From an uncultured Collinsella sp. (GTDB lineage: Bacteria > Actinomycetota > Coriobacteriia > Coriobacteriales > Coriobacteriaceae), in NCBI GenBank assembly GCA_900549555.1, contig UROO01000012.1:1-33645 (forward strand): a stretch of 33,645 nt of DNA, written 5' to 3'. Positions 14,779 through 22,470 of the stretch are shown here, one piece after another. The notes under the pieces were generated by a model, which was given only the letters and a program-made list of their open reading frames with translations, did no database searches and was not told the origin of the DNA. The position numbers were made by a program, and so were the translations under genes. Numbering within the stretch: position 1 is the stretch's first letter; each line of letters starts with the position of its first letter.

Positions 14779-15375
14779 CTACTTAGAGTAGAGCTCGACG
14801 ATGAGCTGCTCGTTGATATCACCGCTGATCTGCTCACGCGTCGGCAGAGCGAGCACGTTACCAGACAGCTTCTCGATATCGACCTCGAGCCAGCCAGGGA
14901 CCTCAAAGCGCTCGGAGGAAATCAGAGCCTCCTTGATGGGAAGAAGGTCACGGAACTTCTCGCCGACAGCGACGACGTCGCCGGCCTTGACGCGGTAGGA
15001 CGGGATGTCAACGCGCTTGCCGTTCACGGTGAAGTGACCATGACGGACGGACTGACGAGCCTCTTTGCGGGTGCGGGCGAAGCCAAGACGGAAGACAACG
15101 TTGTCGAGGCGAGACTCAAGAATAATCATGAGGTTCTCACCGGTGACGCCGTTCATCTTACGGGCCTTGTTGAAGTAGCCGTGGAACTGCTTCTCCAGAA
15201 CGCCATAGATGAACTTGACCTTCTGCTTCTCACGCAGCTGCATGCCGTACTCAGATTCCTTGCGACGGCGCTTGGGCTGACGGATAGATTCCTTCTTGCT
15301 GCTGTAACCGAGCTCAGCGGGATCGATCCCGAGCTGACGGCAGCGCTTAAGAACAGGAGTCCTGTCGATTGCCAT
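14779..15375 (-). CDS. rpsD: 30S ribosomal protein S4
   Basis: Primary 16S rRNA-binding protein, 198 residues. The S4 RNA-binding domain is visible as SRLDNVVFRLGFARTRKEAR, with GHFTVNGKRVDIPSYRVK after it. The N-terminus lacks the Cys-based zinc motif found in some S4 proteins, so it is the zinc-free type. It lies within the alpha operon, 19 bases after rpsK. Confidence 0.97.
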   Translation of the reverse strand: MAIDRTPVLKRCRQLGIDPAELGYSSKKESIRQPKRRRKESEYGMQLREKQKVKFIYGVLEKQFHGYFNKARKMNGVTGENLMIILESRLDNVVFRLGFARTRKEARQSVRHGHFTVNGKRVDIPSYRVKAGDVVAVGEKFRDLLPIKEALISSERFEVPGWLEVDIEKLSGNVLALPTREQISGDINEQLIVELYSK

Positions 15376-15394
15376 ATTGATACGATCCTTTCAG

Positions 15395-15799
15395 TTACAC
15401 GCGGCGACGCTTCTTGGGGCGGCAGCCGTTGTGCGGAATGGGGGTCTTGTCCTGGATGCTCGAGACCTCGAGGCCAGCAGCCTGGAGGGAGCGGATGGCG
15501 GTCTCACGACCGGAGCCGGGGCCCTTGACGAAGACGGAAACCTTCTTCATGCCGTGCTCCATGGCCTGCTTGGCAGCAGCCTCGGCAGCCATCTGGGCAG
15601 CGAACGGCGTGGACTTACGGGAGCCCTTGAAGCCCACCTGGCCAGCCGACTTCCAGGAAATGACGTTGCCCTGGGGATCGGTGATCGAAACGATCGTGTT
15701 GTTGAACGTAGAACGAATGTGAGCCTGGCCCACGGAAATGTTCTTACGGTCCGCGCGCTTCAGACGGGCAGCGCGAACGTTCTTCTTAGCAGTAGCCAT
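15395..15799 (-). CDS. rpsK: 30S ribosomal protein S11
   Basis: Platform protein of the small subunit, 134 residues. Conserved GQAHIRSTFNNTIVSITD and the C-terminal IQDKTPIPHNGCRPKKRRRV are present. The ATG has AGGAG upstream. It sits 14 bases after rpsM. Confidence 0.98.
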   Translation of the reverse strand: MATAKKNVRAARLKRADRKNISVGQAHIRSTFNNTIVSITDPQGNVISWKSAGQVGFKGSRKSTPFAAQMAAEAAAKQAMEHGMKKVSVFVKGPGSGRETAIRSLQAAGLEVSSIQDKTPIPHNGCRPKKRRRV

Positions 15800-15813
15800 C
15801 TATCTAGCGCTCC

Positions 15814-16188
15814 TTATTTCTTCTTCTTAGCACCGATCTGACGCTTCGGGCCCTTGCGGGTACGAGCGTTAGTGTGGGTGCGCTGGCCGCGGACCGGGAG
15901 GCCCTTGCGGTGACGAAGGCCGCGGTTGCAGCCGATGTCCATAAGGCGCTTGACGTTCTGGTTGCGCTCACGGCGGAGGTCGCCCTCAACCATGATCTGA
16001 TTCTTATCGATATAATCGCGGATGGCGTTAACCTCATCCTCGGTGAGGTCCTTAACGCGCGTATCCACGTTAACGTTGCACTCGACGCAAATCTTCGTCG
16101 CAGTGGTGCGGCCGATGCCGTAAATGTAGGTCAGACCGATCTCAACGCGCTTCTCACGCGGGAGGTCGACACCATTAATACGGGCCAA
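15814..16188 (-). CDS. rpsM: 30S ribosomal protein S13
   Basis: Head protein contacting tRNA and the L5 bridge, 124 residues. It shows the MARINGVDLPREKRV start, the YIYGIGRTTA helix-hairpin-helix, GLRHRKGLPVRGQRT and a basic tail. The start codon is TTG at 16188; GAGGAG at normal spacing and the conserved ARI N-terminus support it, and no ATG or GTG alternative fits. Confidence 0.96.
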   Translation of the reverse strand: MARINGVDLPREKRVEIGLTYIYGIGRTTATKICVECNVNVDTRVKDLTEDEVNAIRDYIDKNQIMVEGDLRRERNQNVKRLMDIGCNRGLRHRKGLPVRGQRTHTNARTRKGPKRQIGAKKKK

Positions 16189-16202
16189 CGTAGTCTCCTC
16201 TC

Positions 16203-16316
16203 TTAACCCTGACGCTGCTTATGACGGGGGTTCTCGCAAATGACGAGGACCTTGCCGTGGCGCCTAATGATTTTGCACTTATCGCACATCTTCTTGACCG
16301 AAGGACGTACCTTCAT
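16203..16316 (-). CDS. rpmJ: 50S ribosomal protein L36
   Basis: 37-residue large-subunit protein. It starts MKVRPSVKKMCDKCK and ends RHKQRQG. Zinc ligands are Cys 11, Cys 14, Cys 27 and His 32, so it is the zinc-binding (C+) form. The ATG at 16316 has GGAAG upstream. It lies 14 bases before rpsM. Confidence 0.96.
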   Translation of the reverse strand: MKVRPSVKKMCDKCKIIRRHGKVLVICENPRHKQRQG

Positions 16317-16371
16317 CGTTCTTCCTTTCGGTAGCGCTCAAACTACTTCCCTACTATCTACTCGCCCAGCC

Positions 16372-16435
16372 GCAGGCGTTTAAAACTATGGCTGGTCTTC
16401 ACACGCAAACCGACCGTAGGTTGAGCTAAGCCTGC
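16372..16435 (-). ncRNA. Candidate structured spacer RNA between infA and rpmJ
   Basis: The 147-base gap between infA and rpmJ is long for this operon. GCAGGC (16372-16377) and GCCTGC (16430-16435) can form a closing helix around 52 bases. The neighbouring CAGCC (16367-16371) and GGCTG (16390-16394) can form a crossing helix, which would give a pseudoknot or a switch. I know no r-protein leader class placed here. No T-run follows. Confidence 0.3.
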
Positions 16436-16463
16436 AGTCGGAAAAGAGCGTGTATGCGTGTCG

Positions 16464-16682
16464 CTATTTATAGCGATAGGTGATGCGACCGCGGGTCAGG
16501 TCGTACGGGGAAAGCTCCACGACAACCCTGTCACCGGGGAGAATGCGGATGTAATTCATTCGGATCTTGCCAGAAATGTTGCACAGAACCGAATGACCGT
16601 TCTCGAGCTCGACCTTAAACATGGCGTTGGGCAGCGGTTCCTTTACCGTACCCTCGAGCTCAATTGCGTCTTCCTTCTTCAC
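16464..16682 (-). CDS. infA: Translation initiation factor IF-1
   Basis: 72-residue OB-fold protein that binds the ribosomal A site during initiation. Core motifs are EGTVKEPLPNAMFKVELENGH, IRMNYIRILPGDRV and ELSPYDLTRGRITYRYK. The start is GTG at 16682, which gives the 72-residue length of E. coli IF-1; a TTG two codons upstream (16688) is the alternative, directly preceded by an in-frame TGA. The Shine-Dalgarno sequence (AGAAAG) is weak for either. A promoter is visible 40 bases upstream, so infA heads a second transcript of the ribosomal block. Confidence 0.95.
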   Translation of the reverse strand: MKKEDAIELEGTVKEPLPNAMFKVELENGHSVLCNISGKIRMNYIRILPGDRVVVELSPYDLTRGRITYRYK

Positions 16683-16721
16683 AAGCAATCATCTTTCTCT
16701 AGAAAACGACAGCGATTGAGT

Positions 16722-16750
16722 ATTCTACAATACGCATGCACGTATCGTAA
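16722..16750 (-). promoter_or_regulatory. Promoter for infA-rpmJ-rpsM-rpsK-rpsD-rpoA-rplQ
   Basis: On the minus strand, TTACGA (plus 16745-16750), exactly 17 bases, then TAGAAT (plus 16722-16727, five of six matches). It lies in the 104-base gap between map and infA. The spacer contains the dyad ATACG-N6-CGTAT, a possible operator between the hexamers. Confidence 0.6.
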
Positions 16751-16786
16751 TATCTTCGTAATGGCTCCACAACTACGTGGAACTTG

Positions 16787-17575
16787 TTACATTTCTCCGC
16801 CCTGCAAGGGACACAAAGCACCTTGGGCATCCGTGGTGAGAATCACCGGACCGTCATTGGTAATGGCGACGGTGTTCTCGTAGTGCGCGGCGGGCAGATG
16901 GTCGTTGGTCGTAACGATCCAACCATCGGAGCCCGTGCTCACATGATTGGAACCCATCGTAACCATCGGCTCGATGGCGATGACCATACCAGCCTGAAGG
17001 CGAACGCCTCTCCCCTTCTTTCCATAATTTGGAACGTTGGGGTCCTCGTGCATCACACGACCGATACCATGCCCCACGTAATCGCGAAGCACGCCGTAAC
17101 CGTGAGACTCGGCGAGGGACTGAACGGCATACCCGACGTCCCCGATATGGTTACCGGGAACAGCCTGCTCGATGGCAGCCTTTAGGCAATCGCGCGTAAC
17201 CTCGCACAGGGCCTTGGCCTCGGGCGTGGGGGTGCCGACGAAAAACGTCCAAGCGTTATCGCCGACCCAACCGTCGAGAACAGCTCCCGTATCGATGGAG
17301 ATGATATCGCCATCGCGCAGGATCATATCGGGGTTGGGAATACCGTGGACCACGGCATCGTTGATTGATGCGCAAATGGTTCCGGGGAACCCGCCGTAAC
17401 CCTTAAAGGCCGGGGTGCCGCCATGCATGCGGATAATCTGCTCCGCGAGCTGATCGAGCTCGAAGGTCGACACACCGGGGCGAACCATGGCCCCAACGTG
17501 GCGGAGCGCCATCTTAGATAGCGCTCCTGCCTTCTTCATCTGCTCAATTTGCGTTGCAGACTTAATCTTGATCAT
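16787..17575 (-). CDS. map: Methionine aminopeptidase, type I
   Basis: Removes the initiator methionine from new proteins; two-metal hydrolase of 262 residues. The metal-ligand regions are visible: ISIDTGAVLDGWVGDNAW (two Asp), GHGIGRVMHEDPNVPNYG (His), GMVIAIEPM (Glu) and HYENTVAI (Glu). No N-terminal zinc finger extension is present. Its ATG overlaps the adk stop as ATGA, giving translational coupling. Confidence 0.97.
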   Translation of the reverse strand: MIKIKSATQIEQMKKAGALSKMALRHVGAMVRPGVSTFELDQLAEQIIRMHGGTPAFKGYGGFPGTICASINDAVVHGIPNPDMILRDGDIISIDTGAVLDGWVGDNAWTFFVGTPTPEAKALCEVTRDCLKAAIEQAVPGNHIGDVGYAVQSLAESHGYGVLRDYVGHGIGRVMHEDPNVPNYGKKGRGVRLQAGMVIAIEPMVTMGSNHVSTGSDGWIVTTNDHLPAAHYENTVAITNDGPVILTTDAQGALCPLQGGEM

Positions 17576-18198
17576 AGACCGAGAGCCTCTTTGACATCCC
17601 CGTACACGGTCTCGCGAGCCTGGTCACCGTTGACCGACTTGAGCAGACCCTGGCCACGATAGTAGTCGACGAGCGGGCTCGTGGACTTCTCGTAGACGTC
17701 GAGACGGTTCTTGATGGTCTCGGGCTTGTCGTCGTCGCGCTGATACATCTCGCCGCCGCACTTGGGGCAGGTAGCATCGGCAGCGGTGCCGGTGTAACCG
17801 CAGGCGCGGCAGGTGCGACGCGAAGACAGACGATCGATGATGACCTCGGGGGCCACATCGACCAGAAGGGCGCAGTCGATCTCGCGACCCATGGCGGAGA
17901 GCTCGGAATCGAGCGTCACAGCCTGGGCGGTGTTGCGCGGGAAGCCATCGAGGATGAAGCCCTGCTGGGCGTCATCGGCGGCAAGGCGCTCCTTGACAAG
18001 GTCGATCACGAGCTGGTCGGGAACGAGCTCGCCAGCGTCCATGTACTTCTTAGCCTGAATACCAAGCTCGGTGCCACCCTTGACGGCAGCACGCAGCAGG
18101 TCGCCCGTGGAAATGTGAGCGACGCCAAACTCGGCGACGAGCTCCTGTGCGACGGTGCCCTTACCGGCACCCGGAGCTCCGAGCAATACGAGGTTCAT
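17572..18198 (-). CDS. adk: Adenylate kinase
   Basis: Interconverts ATP + AMP and 2 ADP; 208 residues, long-LID form. The P-loop is GAPGAGKGT at 7-15, the AMP-binding segment is HISTGDLLR, and DGFPRN is present. The LID carries a zinc-type Cys set, CRACGYTG then CPKCGG. The ATG at 18198 with GGAGGA upstream is preferred to a TTG two codons earlier. It lies 18 bases after secY, the common secY-adk-map order. Confidence 0.97.
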   Translation of the reverse strand: MNLVLLGAPGAGKGTVAQELVAEFGVAHISTGDLLRAAVKGGTELGIQAKKYMDAGELVPDQLVIDLVKERLAADDAQQGFILDGFPRNTAQAVTLDSELSAMGREIDCALLVDVAPEVIIDRLSSRRTCRACGYTGTAADATCPKCGGEMYQRDDDKPETIKNRLDVYEKSTSPLVDYYRGQGLLKSVNGDQARETVYGDVKEALGL

Positions 18199-18216
18199 GA
18201 GCAATCCTCCTCTAGC

Positions 18217-19503
18217 CTATTTAAAGAATCCATCGTAATCATACATCTTGATCTGGCCTTCGAGCTTATCGACCGTGTCGAGCACGACGCCGACCATGAT
18301 GAGGATGGACGTGCCGCCAAATGCCTGGATCAGATGGTTACCCGTGAAGGAGAAGATGATCGAAGGCACGATGGCGATGAGCGCCAAGAAGACAGCGCTG
18401 GGAAGCGTGATCTTGTTGAGCGCGTTCTTGATGTAGGCCGCGGTAGCCCTACCCGGACGGACGCCCGGAATAAAGCCGCCCTGCTTCTTAAGGTTGTCGG
18501 CCGTGTCATCGGGGTTGAACACCATGGAGGTGTAGAAGTATGCGAAGAACACGATGAGGACAACATTAAGCACCCAGTTGAGCCAACCGGTCGAAAGCGC
18601 AGAGGCAACTGCCTGAATCCAGCCGATGCCGGGGAAGAACACGGCAATCTGGGCCGGGAAGTACAGCAGCGCCGAAGCGAAGATGATCGGCACGACACCC
18701 GCGGTGTTGACCTTGATGGGCAGGTAGGTGGTCTGGCCACCCATCATGCGACGGCCCACGACGCGCTTGGCGTAGGAGACCGGAATGCGGCGCTGGCCGC
18801 GCTCAAGAAAAACAATCAGCGGGATGACCAGCAGGATGATGGCGCAGATGATCACCATGGTGATGATGCCACCGACATTGCCCTCGGTGCTGGAGAAGAT
18901 CGCCTGCGGCAGACCGGCCATGATGTTCGCAAAGATGATCAGCGACATGCCATTGCCGATACCGCGCTGGGTGATGAGCTCACCAATCCACATGATCAGC
19001 ATGGCGCCCGCGGTGAGCGTACCGACGATCATGAGGTCAAAGATGATCTCGGGAGCGCCGGCGCCAGTAAAGCTGATGCCGAAGCTCTTAAAGAGGAAGA
19101 GGTAACCCACGGAGTTGAGGATTGCCAGAGCCAGGGTGAGGTAACGCGAATACTGCGTAATCTTGGTCTGACCGACCTCGCCCTCGCGGGCAAGCTCATG
19201 CAGGGAAGGCACAACGGCCTGGAGCATCTGGAGGATGATCGAGCTGGTGATGTAAGGCATGATGCCCAGGGAGAACACCGAAACATAGCTCAACGCGCCA
19301 CCAGAGAAAAGATTCAGGAGGGCCATAGCACCTGCGGCGACCGAATTGTTATCGGTCGAGAAAAGGCCCAGCATCCCCTGGAAGGGAATGCCGGGCACAG
19401 GAACGTGCGCACCAATGCGGTACACGACGAGCATAGCTATGGTAAAAAGAATCTTTTCGCGCAATTCTTTGATGCGGAAAGCATTCTTAAGACCATTTAG
19501 CAC
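18217..19503 (-). CDS. secY: Protein translocase subunit SecY
   Basis: Channel subunit of the Sec translocon, 428 residues with about ten membrane helices. It shows the amphipathic N-terminus (FRIKELREKILFTIAML), GIMPYITSSIILQ in the plug/TM2 region, the ERGQRRIPVSYAKR cytoplasmic loop and PGVRPGRATA before TM9. The start is GTG at 19503, overlapping the last 7 bases of rplO; GAAAGG lies about ten bases upstream and no in-frame ATG exists nearby. Confidence 0.97.
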   Translation of the reverse strand: MLNGLKNAFRIKELREKILFTIAMLVVYRIGAHVPVPGIPFQGMLGLFSTDNNSVAAGAMALLNLFSGGALSYVSVFSLGIMPYITSSIILQMLQAVVPSLHELAREGEVGQTKITQYSRYLTLALAILNSVGYLFLFKSFGISFTGAGAPEIIFDLMIVGTLTAGAMLIMWIGELITQRGIGNGMSLIIFANIMAGLPQAIFSSTEGNVGGIITMVIICAIILLVIPLIVFLERGQRRIPVSYAKRVVGRRMMGGQTTYLPIKVNTAGVVPIIFASALLYFPAQIAVFFPGIGWIQAVASALSTGWLNWVLNVVLIVFFAYFYTSMVFNPDDTADNLKKQGGFIPGVRPGRATAAYIKNALNKITLPSAVFLALIAIVPSIIFSFTGNHLIQAFGGTSILIMVGVVLDTVDKLEGQIKMYDYDGFFK

Positions 19504-19946
19504 GGCAGCTCGACCTTTCCGCCGGCGGCCTCGATCTTGGCCTGCGCAGAAGCGCTGACCTTGTCGACCTTGACCGTGAACTTCTTGGTGAGCTCACCAT
19601 TGCCGAGCACCTTGACGGGCTCGAACTCGCTCTTGGTGATGCGAGCGGCCTTAAGAGCGGCACCGTCGATCACAGCGCCATCCTCGAACTTGCGCTCGAG
19701 ACGCTCAACGTTAACGGCGGTGTACTCGATACGACGGGGGTTGCGGAAGCCCGGAAGCTTGGGCAGGCGCATAGCCAGCGGAGTCTGGCCACCCTCGAAG
19801 CCGGCACCCTTGGTGCCGCCAGAGCGGGAACCCTGGCCCTTCTGACCGCGGCCAGAAGTGGTGCCGTGACCCGAAGAATTGCCACGGCCGACGCGCTTGC
19901 GGTTCTTGGTGGAACCGGGCGCGGGAGTAAGATCGTGAAGCTGCAT
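19497..19946 (-). CDS. rplO: 50S ribosomal protein L15
   Basis: 149 residues. The N-terminal Gly/Arg-rich part (KNRKRVGRGNSSGHGTTSGRGQKG) threads into 23S rRNA, and the C-terminal globular domain follows GFRNPRR. Its stop overlaps the secY start. It lies 3 bases after rpmD. Confidence 0.97.
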   Translation of the reverse strand: MQLHDLTPAPGSTKNRKRVGRGNSSGHGTTSGRGQKGQGSRSGGTKGAGFEGGQTPLAMRLPKLPGFRNPRRIEYTAVNVERLERKFEDGAVIDGAALKAARITKSEFEPVKVLGNGELTKKFTVKVDKVSASAQAKIEAAGGKVELPC

Positions 19947-19949
19947 TTG

Positions 19950-20132
19950 CTACTCCTCTACAATCTCGACAAGGTGCTTGACCTTGAAGATCATGCCGCG
20001 GACGGACTCGTTGTCAGCAATCTCGCGAACCTCGCGGATCCTGTGGAGACCGAGGGCACGGACAGTACGGACCTGGTCCTGCTTGCAACCGTTGGTGCTG
20101 CGGACCTGCTTGATCTTGATGGTGTCAGCCAT
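19950..20132 (-). CDS. rpmD: 50S ribosomal protein L30
   Basis: 60-residue protein with the family core IKQVRSTNGCKQDQVRTVRALGLHRI. Spacings are 2 bases from rpsE and 3 bases to rplO, so translation is coupled. Confidence 0.96.
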   Translation of the reverse strand: MADTIKIKQVRSTNGCKQDQVRTVRALGLHRIREVREIADNESVRGMIFKVKHLVEIVEE

Positions 20133-20134
20133 GC

Positions 20135-20659
20135 TTAGTTCTCCTTACCGACGAACATCTCGGAGACCGTCAGGCCACGGCGAGCCGCGACGTCCTCAGG
20201 GCTGGAGAGCTCCTTGAGGCCCTCGACGGCAGCCTTGATGATGTTAAGGCCGTTGTCGGTACCGAGGGACTTGGACAGGACGTTCTTGATGCCAGCAAGC
20301 TCGAAGAGGGGACGCACAGCGCCGCCGGCGATAACGCCGGTACCCTCGACAGCGGGCTTGATGATGATGCGGCCGGCACCAAAGTGGCCGAGAACCTCGT
20401 GCGGAATGGTGCCCTGCTCGGTCACCGGCACGTGGAACATGTTCTTCTTGGCATCGAGAGACGCCTTGGAGATGGCCATGGGCACCTCAGCGGACTTGCC
20501 CATGCCAACGCCGACGTTGCCCTTGCCGTCGCCAACGACGACGAGAGCGACGAGGCTCATGCGACGACCACCCTTGACGGTCTTCGACACGCGGTTGATG
20601 TAAACGACGCGCTCCTCGAACTCGGAGGCCTCGCGCTGCTGCTTCTGATTACGAGCCAT
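20135..20659 (-). CDS. rpsE: 30S ribosomal protein S5
   Basis: 174-residue protein involved in decoding fidelity. The N-terminal S5 domain shows EFEERVVYINRVSKTVKGGRR, and GVIAGGAVRPLFELAGIKNVLSKSLG lies in the C-terminal domain. The ATG has AGGAGG ten bases upstream. It lies in the spc-type order between rplR and rpmD. Confidence 0.97.
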   Translation of the reverse strand: MARNQKQQREASEFEERVVYINRVSKTVKGGRRMSLVALVVVGDGKGNVGVGMGKSAEVPMAISKASLDAKKNMFHVPVTEQGTIPHEVLGHFGAGRIIIKPAVEGTGVIAGGAVRPLFELAGIKNVLSKSLGTDNGLNIIKAAVEGLKELSSPEDVAARRGLTVSEMFVGKEN

Positions 20660-20673
20660 GTGCTACATACCTC

Positions 20674-21042
20674 CTAGAACTCGAGACCGGCGGCACGAGC
20701 ACCGTCGGCGAGGGCCTTGACGCGGCCATGGTAGATACGGCCACCACGATCGAAAGCGACCTTGGTGATGCCGGCCTCGATGGCACGCTTGCCAACGAGC
20801 TGACCGACCTTCTCCGCAGCCTCCTTGTTCGAGGTGTGGGTGCCCTTGAACTCGGCCTCGAGAGTCGAGGCAGAGACGAGCGTCAGGCTGGAGCCCTTGC
20901 TGTCGTCGATGATCTGGGCATAGATGTTGGCGTTAGTACGGGTCACGCGAAGACGCGGACGCTCGGCGGTACCCGAGACCTTGCCGCGAACACGACGCTG
21001 ACGACGCTTGAGGCCTTCCAGCTTCGCCTTATGCTTGTTCAT
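20674..21042 (-). CDS. rplR: 50S ribosomal protein L18
   Basis: 5S rRNA-binding protein of 122 residues with RRQRRVRGKVSGTAERPRLRV, NIYAQIIDD and the AFDRGGRIYHGRVKALADGAR C-terminus. A hairpin lies just upstream in the spacer from rplF. Confidence 0.97.
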   Translation of the reverse strand: MNKHKAKLEGLKRRQRRVRGKVSGTAERPRLRVTRTNANIYAQIIDDSKGSSLTLVSASTLEAEFKGTHTSNKEAAEKVGQLVGKRAIEAGITKVAFDRGGRIYHGRVKALADGARAAGLEF

Positions 21043-21070
21043 ACGTAAACTCCTAAAAAGGTTGATCTTG

Positions 21071-21092
21071 CCAGCACCTAACGGGGTGCTGG
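21071..21092 (-). other. Intra-operon hairpin between rplF and rplR
   Basis: CCAGCACC (21071-21078) and GGTGCTGG (21085-21092) form a perfect 8-bp stem with a six-base loop. No T-run follows directly on the minus strand, so termination is unlikely; it may be a processing or stability element. Confidence 0.6.
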
Positions 21093-21117
21093 TCTTATGC
21101 GAGTGAGTCGGTTACGA

Positions 21118-21654
21118 CTACTTGGCGGCCTTACCCAGCTTGCGGCGGATGTGCTCGCCAACATAGTGGATACCCTTGCCCTTGTAAGGCTCGGGAGGAC
21201 GATGGCCGCGGATCTCAGCGGCGATCTGACCGACCTGCTGCTTGTTGATACCCTTGACGTTCACGTGGGTGTTGTCGGGAACCTCGAAGGTGATGCCCTC
21301 GGGAGCCTCGACGATCACGGGGTGCGAGAAGCCCAGGGAGAACTCGAGGTTCTTGCCCTTCTGCTGCACGCGGTAACCGACGCCGGCGAGCTCGAGCTTC
21401 TTCTCGAAGCCCTCGGAAACGCCAACAACCATGTTGTGGATGAGGGCGCGGGTGAGGCCGTGGCGGGCACGGGTCTCACGCTCGTCGTCGGGACGGGAAA
21501 CGGTGAGGACGTTGTCCTCGACGTTGATAGCGAGCTTCTCAAAGACATCGAGCTCGAGCTGGCCCTTGGGGCCCTTGACGACAACGTTGTTGCCGTTGAC
21601 TGCCACTTCGACTCCGGCGGGAATCTGGACAGGCTTATTACCGATACGAGACAC
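21118..21654 (-). CDS. rplF: 50S ribosomal protein L6
   Basis: 178 residues with two L6 folds: MSRIGNKPVQIPAGV at the start and the GxRPPEPYKGKGIHY signature (residues ~150-165). The start codon is GTG at 21654 with AAGGAG upstream, supported by the conserved SRIG N-terminus. Confidence 0.97.
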   Translation of the reverse strand: MSRIGNKPVQIPAGVEVAVNGNNVVVKGPKGQLELDVFEKLAINVEDNVLTVSRPDDERETRARHGLTRALIHNMVVGVSEGFEKKLELAGVGYRVQQKGKNLEFSLGFSHPVIVEAPEGITFEVPDNTHVNVKGINKQQVGQIAAEIRGHRPPEPYKGKGIHYVGEHIRRKLGKAAK

Positions 21655-21687
21655 GGTGATCTCCTTTCCTTCTACCTACCGAGCGAA

Positions 21688-22086
21688 TTACCAGACGTAA
21701 GCGATGATCTCGCCGCCGACGTTGTGCTTGCGAGCATCGCGGTCGGTCATGACGCCATGGCTGGTGGAAATAATGGCGGTACCAAGGCCACCGCGGACGC
21801 GGGGCATGTCGGCAACGCCGGTGTACTTACGCAGGCCCGGCTTGGAAATGCGGCGGATGCCGTTGATGACCTTAGCCTTCTTGGGACCATACTTAAGCGT
21901 GATGTGCAGAGTCTTCTGGGGAACGGTGTCCTCGACATCGTAGCCCTCGATGTAGCCCTCCTCGTGCAGAACACGAGCGATCTCGACGAGCTTCTTGCTG
22001 CTCGGCATGGAGACCGTGGCCTTGTTCACAGAGTTAGCGTTACGGATGCGCGTAAGCATATCTGCGATCGGGTCTGTAAGGTTCAT
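21688..22086 (-). CDS. rpsH: 30S ribosomal protein S8
   Basis: Primary 16S rRNA binder of 132 residues: LTDPIADMLTRIRNAN start, KPGLRKY, and the C-terminal GIGTAIISTSHG-like signature (here GLGTAIISTSHG). In E. coli S8 represses spc-operon translation by binding near rplE; whether that holds here is unknown. A 119-base gap precedes it, longer than its neighbours' spacers. Confidence 0.97.
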   Translation of the reverse strand: MNLTDPIADMLTRIRNANSVNKATVSMPSSKKLVEIARVLHEEGYIEGYDVEDTVPQKTLHITLKYGPKKAKVINGIRRISKPGLRKYTGVADMPRVRGGLGTAIISTSHGVMTDRDARKHNVGGEIIAYVW

Positions 22087-22205
22087 ACAGATTCTCCTTC
22101 GTTCTTGATGAACACGTGCTCTTGGTTCTTCGCCGCCCTTAACGGCAAAGCCTATTTAGCGCGTTTTCCCTGTTCCAAACTGATGCTTGAAACGCTGGTA
22201 GTGAC

Positions 22206-22391
22206 TTACCAGCTGGCCTTCTTAACGCCGGGAAGCTCGCCCTTGAGTGCAAGCTCGCGGAAGCAGACACGGCACAGGCCGAACTTGCGGTACACAGAGT
22301 GCGGACGGCCGCAGCGCTGGCAGCGCGTGTACTCACGAGTAGAGAACTTCTGCTTGCGATTGCACTTGACGATCATCGATGTCTTAGCCAC
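22206..22391 (-). CDS. rpsN: 30S ribosomal protein S14, zinc type
   Basis: 61-residue short S14 (type Z). Zinc ligands are in CQRCGRPH and CRVCFREL (four Cys). The start codon is GTG at 22391 with GGAGG eight bases before it; the MAKTSMIVKC N-terminus matches the family. Confidence 0.96.
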   Translation of the reverse strand: MAKTSMIVKCNRKQKFSTREYTRCQRCGRPHSVYRKFGLCRVCFRELALKGELPGVKKASW

Positions 22392-22425
22392 TTATATCCT
22401 CCTCACATAGAGTATTGTTCGCCCC

Positions 22426-22455
22426 AAGCGCCGCCCCCTTGTGGGAACGGCGCTT
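22426..22455 (-). other. Intra-operon hairpin between rplE and rpsN
   Basis: AAGCGCCG (22426-22433) pairs perfectly with CGGCGCTT (22448-22455) around a 14-base loop. It starts 15 bases after the rplE stop, with no T-run on the transcribed strand. It resembles the rplF-rplR hairpin in placement and size. Confidence 0.6.
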
Positions 22456-22470
22456 ATAGGGCAGGTGAAC

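Noticed and set aside
16372..16440. tRNA suggested by TTAGCTCAA in the infA-rpmJ gap
   Set aside because: No T-loop, no CCA-proximal pairing and no anticodon arm can be drawn.
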